DNA of 64,000 bases, from NCBI RefSeq assembly GCF_038007285.1, contig NZ_JBBOWX010000001.1, positions 3,179,501-3,243,500 of the forward strand, in the 5' to 3' direction. The stretch is from Sporosarcina sp. FSL K6-3457. Lineage in GTDB: Bacteria > Bacillota > Bacilli > Bacillales_A > Planococcaceae. The notes under the pieces were generated by a model. The model saw only the letters and a list, made by a program, of their open reading frames with translations, did no database searches and was not told where the DNA came from. Positions within the stretch are counted from its first letter, which is position 1. Every line of letters starts with the position of its first letter. Positions 7,567 through 15,537 of this stretch are shown in pieces. The position numbers and the translations under genes are program-made.

Positions 7567-10500
7567 TCACTTATTTTTACTCGGCATCAGCTTTAATGGT
7601 AAACGTATCTTCCCATCTTCAATAACAGCTTTTTCCGTATCAGACTTGTCCAAGTCTGCTTTTAATAGCTCGATACGGTTATCGAACAACCAGCGCATTA
7701 AATACATCTCTGCCGCACTTCCTTTTATTTTAGTAGGAAGTGTGTAATACGTTCTCGGATTTTCATACTTGCGAATCAAGCCATCAATTTGCTCGCTATC
7801 CATTAAAAAGATGGTTTTCTCAACCTTTTTATCAGCTAACGATAAATTAATCATGACCTTAGCAAATGCAATCGGATAATATTTTTTGTACCAAGCTAAT
7901 CTATATGCATTAATTACATAAGCAGCAGCATGAGCTAGAGGGTACAAGTATTTAACCTTTTTCATACTCTCGATAAGCCATCTCTCAACTTGATATTCAT
8001 GTAAAACTTGTTCGTATGATTGCCATTCGATTAGATTTGTAGCTTTATTTTTCTCACTATGCAATTTTCCCTTCCGAATAAACTCTACTATTCTGTTACT
8101 CAACGATTCTTCAATACCATAGTGCATTAACAGCTTTTTAAAGTTTTCTCGGCTTGTAATCAGCTCACTAATCGCCTTACCCTCTTTTAGTAGCACCTCG
8201 GCATTATCGTCCCATAAGCCCTCTCCGTGTGTTAAACCACTAATAGCTATCAAGTCACTAAAATTCCGTGGCTGGACTTGCATTGTTACGTTGGTGGAAT
8301 ATCTTGTGTTAAATTCACTAATCATTTCCGTATGTCCTAACGCAAATTCCTGAATAACATTAGCATCATACATATTTATTGTAGCTACACTTACACCCGT
8401 TTCTTTTTCTAAGTAATACAACCTTGTGCTATCATCTTGGCTTAAAATATCAAATTTCAATATCGCATCTTCAAACGGTTTATACTCGGATTGCAATGTG
8501 ATATTTTCAGCATCATAGCCATCTTTACTATTGGTAATGCCACTATAATAATTGACATCTAGCTCGGATGGAATGACTAACATCCCTCCTGGATGCTGAC
8601 CGCTACTAAAAGCTACACCATTTAGAAAATCCAAAGTTTCTTGAAAAACCAAGCTATCAAAATCAAACGTCAATATTTCTACTAATTGCTCGTCATTATC
8701 CCCTTGTTTTAATTTCTCTATATAGAGAACGTTTCGGTTATCTTCATCAAAATGAATATAATCGGTTGGATGTAAATTGCCTTCCTCGTCCAATTCATAA
8801 AAATAACTGGCATCGTTCTCGTATCTATTCATTAAAGTTTCAACAGCAATATTTCCTTTAGCTTTGTGGTATTCCCAAATGATTTTTTTACTTTTACCTT
8901 CCGCAAGCTTACTAATCGTTCCAGCCCGAACGATGTTACCTTCACCAAACAGCCCCGTAATATAATCAATGATATGCTTTTGAACCTCACTACTGAAGTT
9001 TAAATCAACGTCAGGCGTCTTCTCGCCGTTATAACCCATAAAGCTACTCCAATGTATGTCAAAGCCATTCCCCTTTAATAAGCCACCACAAGCGCATTGT
9101 ATGACGGGTAAATCTAAACCGCATAGAACCGTTTTAGCTTCGCAAAATTCAACTTCCCTACACGTTTCACATTGATAATGCGGCGGTAATGGATTGACCT
9201 CGCTTATGCCTAATACATAAGCTAATAACATGCTGCCTACACTGCCCCGACTACCTACCAAATAACCTTTTCTTTTACTTTCCTCTACTAATAAGTGACT
9301 ACCGTAAAAAACGACCTCGTAGCCACCTTTAAAGACCATCTCTAGCTCCAATGCCAATCTTTCCTGTACGGCTTCATGGACATTTGCGCCGTATAACTCT
9401 ACCAGCCTTCTATCTATCACCTGTTGCATTTTTTCCTTCTCATTGCCCTCTAGCATTCTTGGCTTGACTAACGGGTGTGTAGGCACTACCTCGAAAGACG
9501 AGAACCTATTTAAAAGCTGAATGGTATTTGTTGAAACAATTTCCCTACTTCTTTCCTCGCCTAAAAAATCAAATTCAAGTAGCAATTCTTTAGTGGTTTT
9601 ATAATAGACATTATTTCTAGGTAGCTCCTTATTTTGAATATATGGATGGAATCTCCCTCCCTCTACTTTGAGTTTTAAGCCTTCAATGTTGATGTTTAAC
9701 AAATCATCACCTTTCAACTCACCTTGAATAAACTTGCTATACAATTCTTTCTCCATATCGCTGAATGGTAGTCCATTTTGAATTTTATTATCGAAGTATT
9801 GGCGGATAATTGTTAGATTTTTATCCAAAAACACCTTTGCCCGATTATCAAACCACAGCATATCTATATATTTTTCTTCGTACTTATGAAGACACAAGAC
9901 CTCTCCTAAGCTGATAACCGTTTTATTTTTCTTTTGGCATACATTATCAACAATTTTCATTAATTGCTTTAACGTTTCTACTGGTACATCTTCATAGTAG
10001 TGATTGCTATAAGGACTGTTGAAACCAATCACATCATAATGGTCTAAAACACTTTCGGTAAATTTTCCATTCAATAGATTCTCAAATATATCCTTACAAT
10101 AAAAGCCATTACTCACGACCAAAATATTCTCTCTGTCGCCTTTAACATTCACATCGGCCCAGCTTAACACTCGATTCTCTGTATCGGTATTTACCTTACT
10201 ACTTAACTGATTAAGGAATGTCATACCTTCCCTATTTAACGCATAGAGTGTGACCATTTGCGGAAACCTCGTATCTAGCTGGCTTTTTAATGGCTCATTA
10301 CATTCCACCAATTTTTTATGATTAACTGACATTTCCTCTAGCAACTTATTAAATAATTTAAACGTAGACAAGCTATCGGAAATAGCTCTATGATGATTTT
10401 CAATTTTAATACCATATTTTTTCAACATACCCTTCAAGCTATAATTTTTACGCTTACTTTGCTTATGCAATACTTCTTCCTCAACATATTTACTTAAATA

Positions 10501-11637
10501 CATGGTGTCAATTAATAGAAAATCATTCAACTTTTCATCAAGTTTATGCATTCTGCTTCTCACATTAATAAAATTTAAATCGAAATCTCTAGCGTTATGC
10601 CCGACCAGCACATACTCATCATCACTAATAAAATCATAAAACTGTTTTAATGCCGTTTCTTCGTCCTCACATTGCCCTACCATTTTATTGGTGATATTTG
10701 TGAGGTTACTGATTCTTTGGCTGATTTGATTTTTTGGCTTAATCAATTTGTTAAATTCCTTTACAACTTCACCGTTCTCAACCACTACTGCTCCTATTTC
10801 AATAATTTCATGAACAAATGGTAAAATACCTGTCGTTTCTATATCAAATACTAGATATTTAGTATTTCTCAAAAAGTTCTCACCGATAATCTCACTGTTT
10901 TTCTCATGCAATTTCTCATCGTTTACTAAATAATGCAGGTATCTATTTTGGCTGATTAAAAAATCGACACCGTAAAATAGCTTCATACTTTCGATATTCT
11001 CTACATTCCTTCGATTTGCTTCACTAGGATTGTTCTTATATTTGTCCACCATAACCCTTTTATATTGATTAAACTGCTGCTCAATCAAAGGAAACCCTCT
11101 CACCGTTCCTTTTTCTACAAAGCCTAGCCCCCGATAATTAAATCTATTGGTTAGTTCTATTGCTGCTGCCTCTTTGGTAATACTTTGCATTGTAGAATAT
11201 TGGCTAATTACTTTAAATTCTACTCGTCCTATTTCATCGGTATCTAATCTACTCCCAACTTTTCCAGTAATATCTTCATATGCATCTATTTTTAATTGCA
11301 TTGTAGGAGCGTTGGTGTTGCCTATACCGCAACTTGTTACATTAAAATTAGTGAATGTAACGTCTAGGCTCATTTCACCTTTTAACGCATAAAAATGACC
11401 TTTAACAAAATAACTTTTAATCATGTCTAGGCTCTCTTTACGATAGTCCCTATAATTCGCGAAAATAATACATTTTAAGTTACGAACACCGTCATTCAAG
11501 ACAAAAATTATGTTCTCACCCTCGCCATTTTTCCATGTTTTGACCGTTAAATCGCCTATCATTTTTCCTTTAACGCTCACAAACTCATTCACTTGGACTA
11601 ATTCATCTATATTTTTTTCTTTATAATATTTCTCCAT
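7567..11637 (-). CDS. polC: Element-encoded PolC-type DNA polymerase III alpha subunit
   Basis: The ATG at 11637 follows AAGGAGGATGAAAAG and gives about 1356 residues, against roughly 1437 for chromosomal PolC of B. subtilis. Order of parts: an OB-like domain (to about 110); a PHP region interrupted by a DEDDh 3'-5' exonuclease with VFDIETTG near 263, HNARDFDLNF and HRAISDS near 416; PolC polymerase motifs GYLVGSRGSVGS; a Cys cluster CETCREVEFC with CACGG near 822-850; PDVDLNFS near 876; SSGQHPGGMLVIP; and LKFDILSQDD near 1063. The three catalytic aspartates are present. The PHP histidine ligands are missing, and the protein ends before the helix-hairpin-helix and clamp-binding end. It probably replicates the element; a comparable PolC-family enzyme (YorL) is known from phage SPbeta. 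Confidence 0.9.
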   Translation of the reverse strand: MEKYYKEKNIDELVQVNEFVSVKGKMIGDLTVKTWKNGEGENIIFVLNDGVRNLKCIIFANYRDYRKESLDMIKSYFVKGHFYALKGEMSLDVTFTNFNVTSCGIGNTNAPTMQLKIDAYEDITGKVGSRLDTDEIGRVEFKVISQYSTMQSITKEAAAIELTNRFNYRGLGFVEKGTVRGFPLIEQQFNQYKRVMVDKYKNNPSEANRRNVENIESMKLFYGVDFLISQNRYLHYLVNDEKLHEKNSEIIGENFLRNTKYLVFDIETTGILPFVHEIIEIGAVVVENGEVVKEFNKLIKPKNQISQRISNLTNITNKMVGQCEDEETALKQFYDFISDDEYVLVGHNARDFDLNFINVRSRMHKLDEKLNDFLLIDTMYLSKYVEEEVLHKQSKRKNYSLKGMLKKYGIKIENHHRAISDSLSTFKLFNKLLEEMSVNHKKLVECNEPLKSQLDTRFPQMVTLYALNREGMTFLNQLSSKVNTDTENRVLSWADVNVKGDRENILVVSNGFYCKDIFENLLNGKFTESVLDHYDVIGFNSPYSNHYYEDVPVETLKQLMKIVDNVCQKKNKTVISLGEVLCLHKYEEKYIDMLWFDNRAKVFLDKNLTIIRQYFDNKIQNGLPFSDMEKELYSKFIQGELKGDDLLNINIEGLKLKVEGGRFHPYIQNKELPRNNVYYKTTKELLLEFDFLGEERSREIVSTNTIQLLNRFSSFEVVPTHPLVKPRMLEGNEKEKMQQVIDRRLVELYGANVHEAVQERLALELEMVFKGGYEVVFYGSHLLVEESKRKGYLVGSRGSVGSMLLAYVLGISEVNPLPPHYQCETCREVEFCEAKTVLCGLDLPVIQCACGGLLKGNGFDIHWSSFMGYNGEKTPDVDLNFSSEVQKHIIDYITGLFGEGNIVRAGTISKLAEGKSKKIIWEYHKAKGNIAVETLMNRYENDASYFYELDEEGNLHPTDYIHFDEDNRNVLYIEKLKQGDNDEQLVEILTFDFDSLVFQETLDFLNGVAFSSGQHPGGMLVIPSELDVNYYSGITNSKDGYDAENITLQSEYKPFEDAILKFDILSQDDSTRLYYLEKETGVSVATINMYDANVIQEFALGHTEMISEFNTRYSTNVTMQVQPRNFSDLIAISGLTHGEGLWDDNAEVLLKEGKAISELITSRENFKKLLMHYGIEESLSNRIVEFIRKGKLHSEKNKATNLIEWQSYEQVLHEYQVERWLIESMKKVKYLYPLAHAAAYVINAYRLAWYKKYYPIAFAKVMINLSLADKKVEKTIFLMDSEQIDGLIRKYENPRTYYTLPTKIKGSAAEMYLMRWLFDNRIELLKADLDKSDTEKAVIEDGKIRLPLKLMPSKNK

Positions 11638-11661
11638 CTTTTCATCCTCCTTGATTTTCCG

Positions 11662-11697
11662 AAAAATAAAACGAGTGAAGCACATACTCTCCACTCG
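11662..11697 (-). terminator. Attenuator-like hairpin between SSB-like gene and polC
   Basis: On the minus strand CGAGTG pairs with CACTCG (11672-11697), followed by TTTTATTTTT, just before the polC ribosome site. It could reduce polymerase expression relative to the gene upstream. Confidence 0.5.
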
Positions 11698-11708
11698 CAT
11701 GAACATAT

Positions 11709-12341
11709 TTAATCAAACTTGATAAAATCAGTATAATTAATATCATCTGTTGCATTTACATTGGATTGTATGCGTTTCTCCTCTTCTACTTTTACTTCAT
11801 TTTCTTGACGATTTTCTAAAATTTGATGTGCTTCATTTGGTGATGGCTCATCAACTTTCTCTATTTTTGTTACTTCATCATCAGGTTTCTTCATTTCCGC
11901 ATTTCTTCTTTGGAATTTTTCTAATACGTATTCCCTTTCTTCTAGGCTATATAACCAAGCTACTTCACTTCTACCATTCTTTGTATAGACGGTGCTTACT
12001 ACCTCTAAGTCCTTTAACCTCTCTGTTAGGAAGTCTTTTAATTCAGACTCCTTTACCGATAAATTATCAAAGTCAATATCAAGCAACGCGATTAAAGCCT
12101 CTAATTGTTCCTTACCCATATCATTTACGCCATCATTATCGTATACTAATACATTTTTTATCAATTTAAAGTTTCTATCTGTTAGTCGTAGTTCAAATTT
12201 CCACATTTCATATTGATTGTTGTTTTTATCTATCCTATCAGATTGATAATTGACATTTTCTATGAAAAAGTTATAAACACCATCCTTCAATATTTTCTCT
12301 TTTCTATTTTTTAAATTCTTCAATCCTTCTAAACTAATCAT
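11709..12341 (-). CDS. Putative single-stranded-DNA-binding protein (DUF669-like)
   Basis: This 210-residue protein has an ATG at 12341 behind AAAGGATGGTCTT. Residues about 15-75 (KDGVYNFFIENVNYQSDRID, then YEMWKFELRLTD) resemble the OB-like start of DUF669 and phage single-stranded-DNA-binding proteins. The second half (about 140-205) is a disordered, charged tail rich in Glu that ends in an acidic, aromatic tip, DDINYTDFIKFD, as replication SSB proteins often do. It lies 71 bp upstream of polC in the same direction, with an attenuator-like hairpin between, and behind the GTAAC sites at 12459-12567. The gene pairing supports a replication role; the family call is tentative. Confidence 0.5.
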   Translation of the reverse strand: MISLEGLKNLKNRKEKILKDGVYNFFIENVNYQSDRIDKNNNQYEMWKFELRLTDRNFKLIKNVLVYDNDGVNDMGKEQLEALIALLDIDFDNLSVKESELKDFLTERLKDLEVVSTVYTKNGRSEVAWLYSLEEREYVLEKFQRRNAEMKKPDDEVTKIEKVDEPSPNEAHQILENRQENEVKVEEEKRIQSNVNATDDINYTDFIKFD

Positions 12342-12458
12342 AAGACCATCCTTTCTTACCTCTTATACTTATATAGTAATACAAGAGGCACTACTGCATC
12401 CACTAAATTTTGTACAATTGAAATTAATATTTAAAAATAGAACTTAAACCTATCAAAG

Positions 12459-12567
12459 TTACAGAATTTACACTATTTAAAAGTTGTTATACAAATCGTA
12501 TTTATTTCTAAGAAAGATTTTCATATAGCAAACAGCTCCTTAAAAGATGTAACTTTTGTAACCAGCG
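12459..12567. repeat. GTAAC-N4-GTAAC sites upstream of the SSB-like/polC operon
   Basis: The minus strand reads GTAAATTCTGTAAC at 12459-12472, and the plus strand reads GTAACTTTTGTAAC at 12549-12562 followed by CAGCG. The 14-mer is identical to copies at 962-975 and 1055-1068 upstream of the primase gene, and the CAGCG extension matches the site near 1215. The rest of 12342-12662 holds only this and a terminator. Confidence 0.6.
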
Positions 12568-12599
12568 ATTAATTAGCATATTGTGATATTGAAACAAAA

Positions 12600-12637
12600 A
12601 AGCAAATACAAAAGCCATGCGGTTATGTTCGCATGAC
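12600..12637 (-). terminator. Terminator after the gene at 12663
   Basis: GTCATGCG pairs with CGCATGGC (12614-12637) and is followed on the minus strand by TTTTGTATTTGC. Confidence 0.65.
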
Positions 12638-12662
12638 TTTACTTATGTGTAATTACTGCCCA

Positions 12663-13109
12663 TCAATCTTTAGTAGTTGCTGAAGGGATGAGAACCTCGA
12701 ATAAATATGATTCTGCCTTCAATCCGAATTTCACCTTTTTCTCTTCTGTCGCTTCTTCTAATCTAAGGCGTTCAAGCGGTAATACGATACCGTCCTCCTT
12801 TAAATCGGCAACGATTCGATTCGCACTGACATTTACTTTATGTTCATTTTTTGCATTTCTCAACGCATAAAAACCGTCTTCTTCTTGACTAAACAAAATG
12901 TATAGCTTTGGCTCACTACCCTTTTTATCAATACCGAATTTAAAGAAGCTTAATTCCTTCTCATCTAAATAACTCTTTAAGAACTTCGATGTATATATTC
13001 TTAAAAGTTTATTTCCTTTATAATCCTGCTGCGATAATTTGATAAACTTGTACTTATTTGTGTCGCTGTTCCTTCTAGTATTGTCCTTATTGTTGTCTTT
13101 CCATATCAT
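12663..13109 (-). CDS. Hypothetical protein of the element (148 aa)
   Basis: The ATG at 13109 is chosen because CGGAGGTTTTAGT stands just before it; the frame is open six codons further. I do not recognise the protein. It is basic at the N-terminus (KDNNKDNTRRNSDTNKYK) and otherwise strand-rich, with LYILFSQEEDGFYALRN near 78-94, VNVSANRIVADLKEDGIVLP near 99-118 and an EVLIPS C-terminus. It stands alone between two terminators and precedes the SSB-like/polC operon. AT-rich codon use fits the element. No function is assigned. Confidence 0.5.
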   Translation of the reverse strand: MIWKDNNKDNTRRNSDTNKYKFIKLSQQDYKGNKLLRIYTSKFLKSYLDEKELSFFKFGIDKKGSEPKLYILFSQEEDGFYALRNAKNEHKVNVSANRIVADLKEDGIVLPLERLRLEEATEEKKVKFGLKAESYLFEVLIPSATTKD

Positions 13110-13280
13110 ACTAAAACCTCCGTTCATTTAATTACCTACTATAATTATATACCGTAGAGAATAATTAAACAACGTAATTTAAAATAAGGATAACAAATTG
13201 AATTAATAATACTTTAATTTTAAGGATGACTAATTTCTAATTAATAGAAACGATTATTTACAGTTCTTTGTATCTCGCCA

Positions 13281-13320
13281 AAAAAAATAAAAACACGCTA
13301 TCCCTGATTAAGTAGCGTGT
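13281..13320 (-). terminator. Terminator after the frameshifted small gene
   Basis: ACACGCTA (13293-13300) pairs with TAGCGTGT (13313-13320), with a long T-rich run following on the minus strand. Confidence 0.85.
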
Positions 13321-13332
13321 CCAATCAATTTC

Positions 13333-13615
13333 TCAATACCTTGATTGACAATAGATGTCTTGTGCCTGCTTGAGTGAAGTATCATCGAACGTACGCCTAA
13401 TACACCTTACAAGATGCTCCACGTCCTCCTCTGCAAGCCCTGCTTGTTCTAACCCCTTTAATCACGTAACCTAAGCATGATTGATTGCTCCATTCCTCCG
13501 CTTGCCACCTTAGCTTGTGAAATACCTTTTGTAAGTCTTTGCGTTGTACTGTAATCATAAGAGTATCAGGAAACATATCTAATTCTTCTTCTAGGTTCTG
13601 TAAAGACTGTCGCAT
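13333..13615 (-). pseudogene. Small element gene broken by a one-base frameshift
   Basis: The frame opens at an ATG at 13615 behind AGGAGCTGAAAATC and reads to CLGYVIKG. There a run of four Gs (13453-13456) shifts it into Arg/Gly-rich nonsense that stops at 13397. If one G is removed the frame continues as LEQAGLAEEDVEHLVRCIRR and ends in YCQSRY at a TGA at 13333, just before the terminator. The composition of that extension is clearly protein-like. The intact product would be about 93 residues, soluble and helical. The cause could be mutation, a sequencing error in the homopolymer, or recoding. Function unknown. Confidence 0.65.
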
Positions 13616-13646
13616 GATTTTCAGCTCCTATATTTGTCATTGCTTG

Positions 13647-13829
13647 TTATTTTACTTTTCCAGTAGTTACTAGCCTAATCAGAAAGTTCGCCGTCCCCTC
13701 AAAGTCTTTGGCTGTATATGACTCTGCCTTATCCTCAAACTGTTGAAGCACGTCCATTCCAATCCGATACGTGAAAACGCTGTGCTGTTCTGGTGTCAAT
13801 TCCTCGATACGCTGTAATAGTAAATCCAT
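13647..13829 (-). CDS. Hypothetical small protein (60 aa)
   Basis: The ATG at 13829 follows GAGAAAAGGGGAAAGAAAC; the longer frame would begin at a TTG inside that ribosome site. The product is a short, acidic, helical protein (LLLQRIEELTPEQHSVFTYR, then a C-terminal FLIRLVTTGKVK). It lies between the integrase gene and the frameshifted gene, all in the same direction. I recognise no family. Small genes next to integrases can be excisionases or regulators, but no DNA-binding motif is visible. Confidence 0.5.
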   Translation of the reverse strand: MDLLLQRIEELTPEQHSVFTYRIGMDVLQQFEDKAESYTAKDFEGTANFLIRLVTTGKVK

Positions 13830-13929
13830 GTTTCTTTCCCCTTTTCTCAATAGATGCTCATGTGATATGGCTTGTAAAACGCTTTACCCCTTGATATTAC
13901 AAGCTAAAACGGTGCATTGTAGCAACCAT

Positions 13930-14847
13930 TCATTTTCTTGTCCTTCCAATGTTAGTTAATGGACTAGCCAAGATTGCCTTATCCTCTAATTGTGCGTGTG
14001 TCATTGATTGCAAGTACCTTTGCGTAGTTGAAACATCAGAATGTCCCAAAAGGCGTGATAAGGAATAGACATCTATGTTTCCGCTGTTGAGTGTTTGAAC
14101 ACTATAAAAATGCCTAAACATATGCGGATGAACATCTTTAATCCCCGTTCTTTCCCCTGCTTCTTTGACTATTTTCCAGACCGTCACATGAGAAAGCTCT
14201 CTATGTTGATAAGTTAAAAAGTAACTATCCGATTTTACTATCTTGTCTTTCAGATATTTTTCCTTCATACGCTCATATTTGATTAGTATCTTCTTCAATG
14301 TAGGTGAAATGAAAACGATTCTTTCTTTATTTCCTTTTCCATTAACAAGAATTGTTGTCTCTTTGACATTCTCTGATAATAAAGTTCTTATTTCCATTGC
14401 GCGCAATCCAGTATCAGCAAGCATCGCAATAACCGCTTTATTTCTGCACTCAATGTAGTTTTTATAAGAAAAGCAATCAATCATTTCTACAACTTCATCG
14501 GGTTCAAGCCCTCTTATAACTTTTCTTGGGACTTTAGGAATTTCAACCTTAGACATTGGGCTTTCTGTAAGATACTCTTCCACTACACACCAGTTAAAAA
14601 ACGCTGAAATGATTTTAGACATCGAGACTATACTTTGTGGCTGTAACCCATCATTTTTCTTTGCCCTTAAATACGCCCGTAAATCATGAACTGTAACGCT
14701 TTCAATTTCTGTAATGCCACGTTTCACAATTAAAAACTTTTTCAATTGATTAAATTCTTGACGCTTGTTTATCATTGTCTTTTTTGTAAAGCCTTTTGCT
14801 AAACAATGATACAAATATTCTTCTAATAAATCATCCAATAACAACAA
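13930..14847 (-). CDS. Tyrosine recombinase (phage/element integrase)
   Basis: This 305-residue XerC/D-like protein has an N-terminal SAM-like core-binding domain (about 1-85) and a catalytic domain with the full set of residues: Arg in DTGLRAMEI near 149, Lys in VNGKGNKER near 171, His-x-x-Arg in HPHMFRHFY near 241-246, His in LLGHSD near 268, and Tyr in TTQRYLQ near 278. It should join and excise the element by site-specific recombination. The frame opens with TTG codons near 14847 and no ATG nearby. The gene stands at the yneF-side edge of the AT-rich region. Its ribosome site lies inside a hairpin (14850-14887). Confidence 0.92.
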   Translation of the reverse strand: MLLLDDLLEEYLYHCLAKGFTKKTMINKRQEFNQLKKFLIVKRGITEIESVTVHDLRAYLRAKKNDGLQPQSIVSMSKIISAFFNWCVVEEYLTESPMSKVEIPKVPRKVIRGLEPDEVVEMIDCFSYKNYIECRNKAVIAMLADTGLRAMEIRTLLSENVKETTILVNGKGNKERIVFISPTLKKILIKYERMKEKYLKDKIVKSDSYFLTYQHRELSHVTVWKIVKEAGERTGIKDVHPHMFRHFYSVQTLNSGNIDVYSLSRLLGHSDVSTTQRYLQSMTHAQLEDKAILASPLTNIGRTRK

Positions 14848-14849
14848 AA

Positions 14850-14887
14850 AACCACTCCTCCATTAAATTTCTAATGGTAAAGTGGTT
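14850..14887 (-). promoter_or_regulatory. Hairpin that encloses the integrase ribosome-binding site
   Basis: On the minus strand AACCACT pairs with AGTGGTT, and inside it CCATTA pairs with TAATGG. The GGAGG ribosome site lies between them, and TTTTTT follows immediately at the start of the integrase frame. It could act as a terminator for readthrough from yneF and also mask the integrase ribosome site. Confidence 0.5.
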
Positions 14888-15030
14888 AATCATTCTAATA
14901 GTAGACGGATAAAGCAAACGTAGAAAAAAATTCATGAGAAGGTTTAACCCTGTCACTACATTTCACTACTGCTTCCCCTTCAAAAACATTCACAAACTCA
15001 ATCAAATGCTTACAAAGTCAATGATAAGGC

Positions 15031-15267
15031 TTATTTCTTCTTCGTGCTTTTCTCACTAGCTTTGTTCATTTGCGTCATCATTTGATTAATTTTCTTCTGT
15101 GATGGTTTTTGTCCCATTTGCATCATCATCATGCGTAACATATCTTCATTAATCGGCGGGTTATCTTTCAAATATTTCATCATATATTGACGTGCAATGA
15201 AAAATCCAAGGGCCACACCTGCTGCTAGCGCGACGATGATTAAAATAATTCCTAATGTCAAATTCAT
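15031..15267 (-). CDS. yneF: YneF family (UPF0154) membrane protein
   Basis: This 78-residue protein has one hydrophobic segment (about 4-24) followed by a basic cytoplasmic part with [20 protein letters not shown], the hallmark of the UPF0154/YneF family. The Met-rich middle ([19 protein letters not shown]) and Lys-rich end are typical. Its function is not established. It lies next to sirA and tkt as in B. subtilis, which supports the call. It is the last core gene before the accessory element; the gene expected after it in B. subtilis is absent from the window. ATG at 15267 follows GAAGGAGGTAATAGCGG. Confidence 0.9.
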   Translation of the reverse strand: MNLTLGIILIIVALAAGVALGFFIARQYMMKYLKDNPPINEDMLRMMMMQMGQKPSQKKINQMMTQMNKASEKSTKKK

Positions 15268-15487
15268 CCGCTATTACCTCCTTCGCTTTCATCATTCGAG
15301 TGTACTCCACCATGATGGATTATACAGCATAGCGGTAGTGAATGGCAATGGTCCTACTTAAAATATTCCTTTCCTGACATAGTGACCAAACAACAGAAAT
15401 ACCACAGACTTTGAATTTACGTCAAAAAAATACATCGAAATGAATTGAAAACTCGGAATCCAGAAAAAATGACGATAGCCATGCAAA

Positions 15488-15515
15488 AGAGACCTGCTAA
15501 ACGATAGCAGATCCC
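15488..15515 (-). terminator. Probable terminator of sirA
   Basis: GATCTGCTA pairs with TAGCAGGTC (about 15490-15512), followed on the minus strand by TCTCTTTTG. The remaining intergenic sequence 15268-15487 holds nothing I recognise. Confidence 0.5.
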
Positions 15516-15537
15516 TGTTGCACATCTCTATTTTAGT

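Noticed and set aside
11750-12169. 139-codon plus-strand frame opposite the SSB-like gene
   Set aside because: Leu/His-rich low-complexity sequence typical of the complement of a Glu/Lys-rich coding region.
14848-15030. tRNA gene as integration target
   Set aside because: No cloverleaf, T-arm GTTCGA-type sequence or CCA end is visible near the integrase edge.
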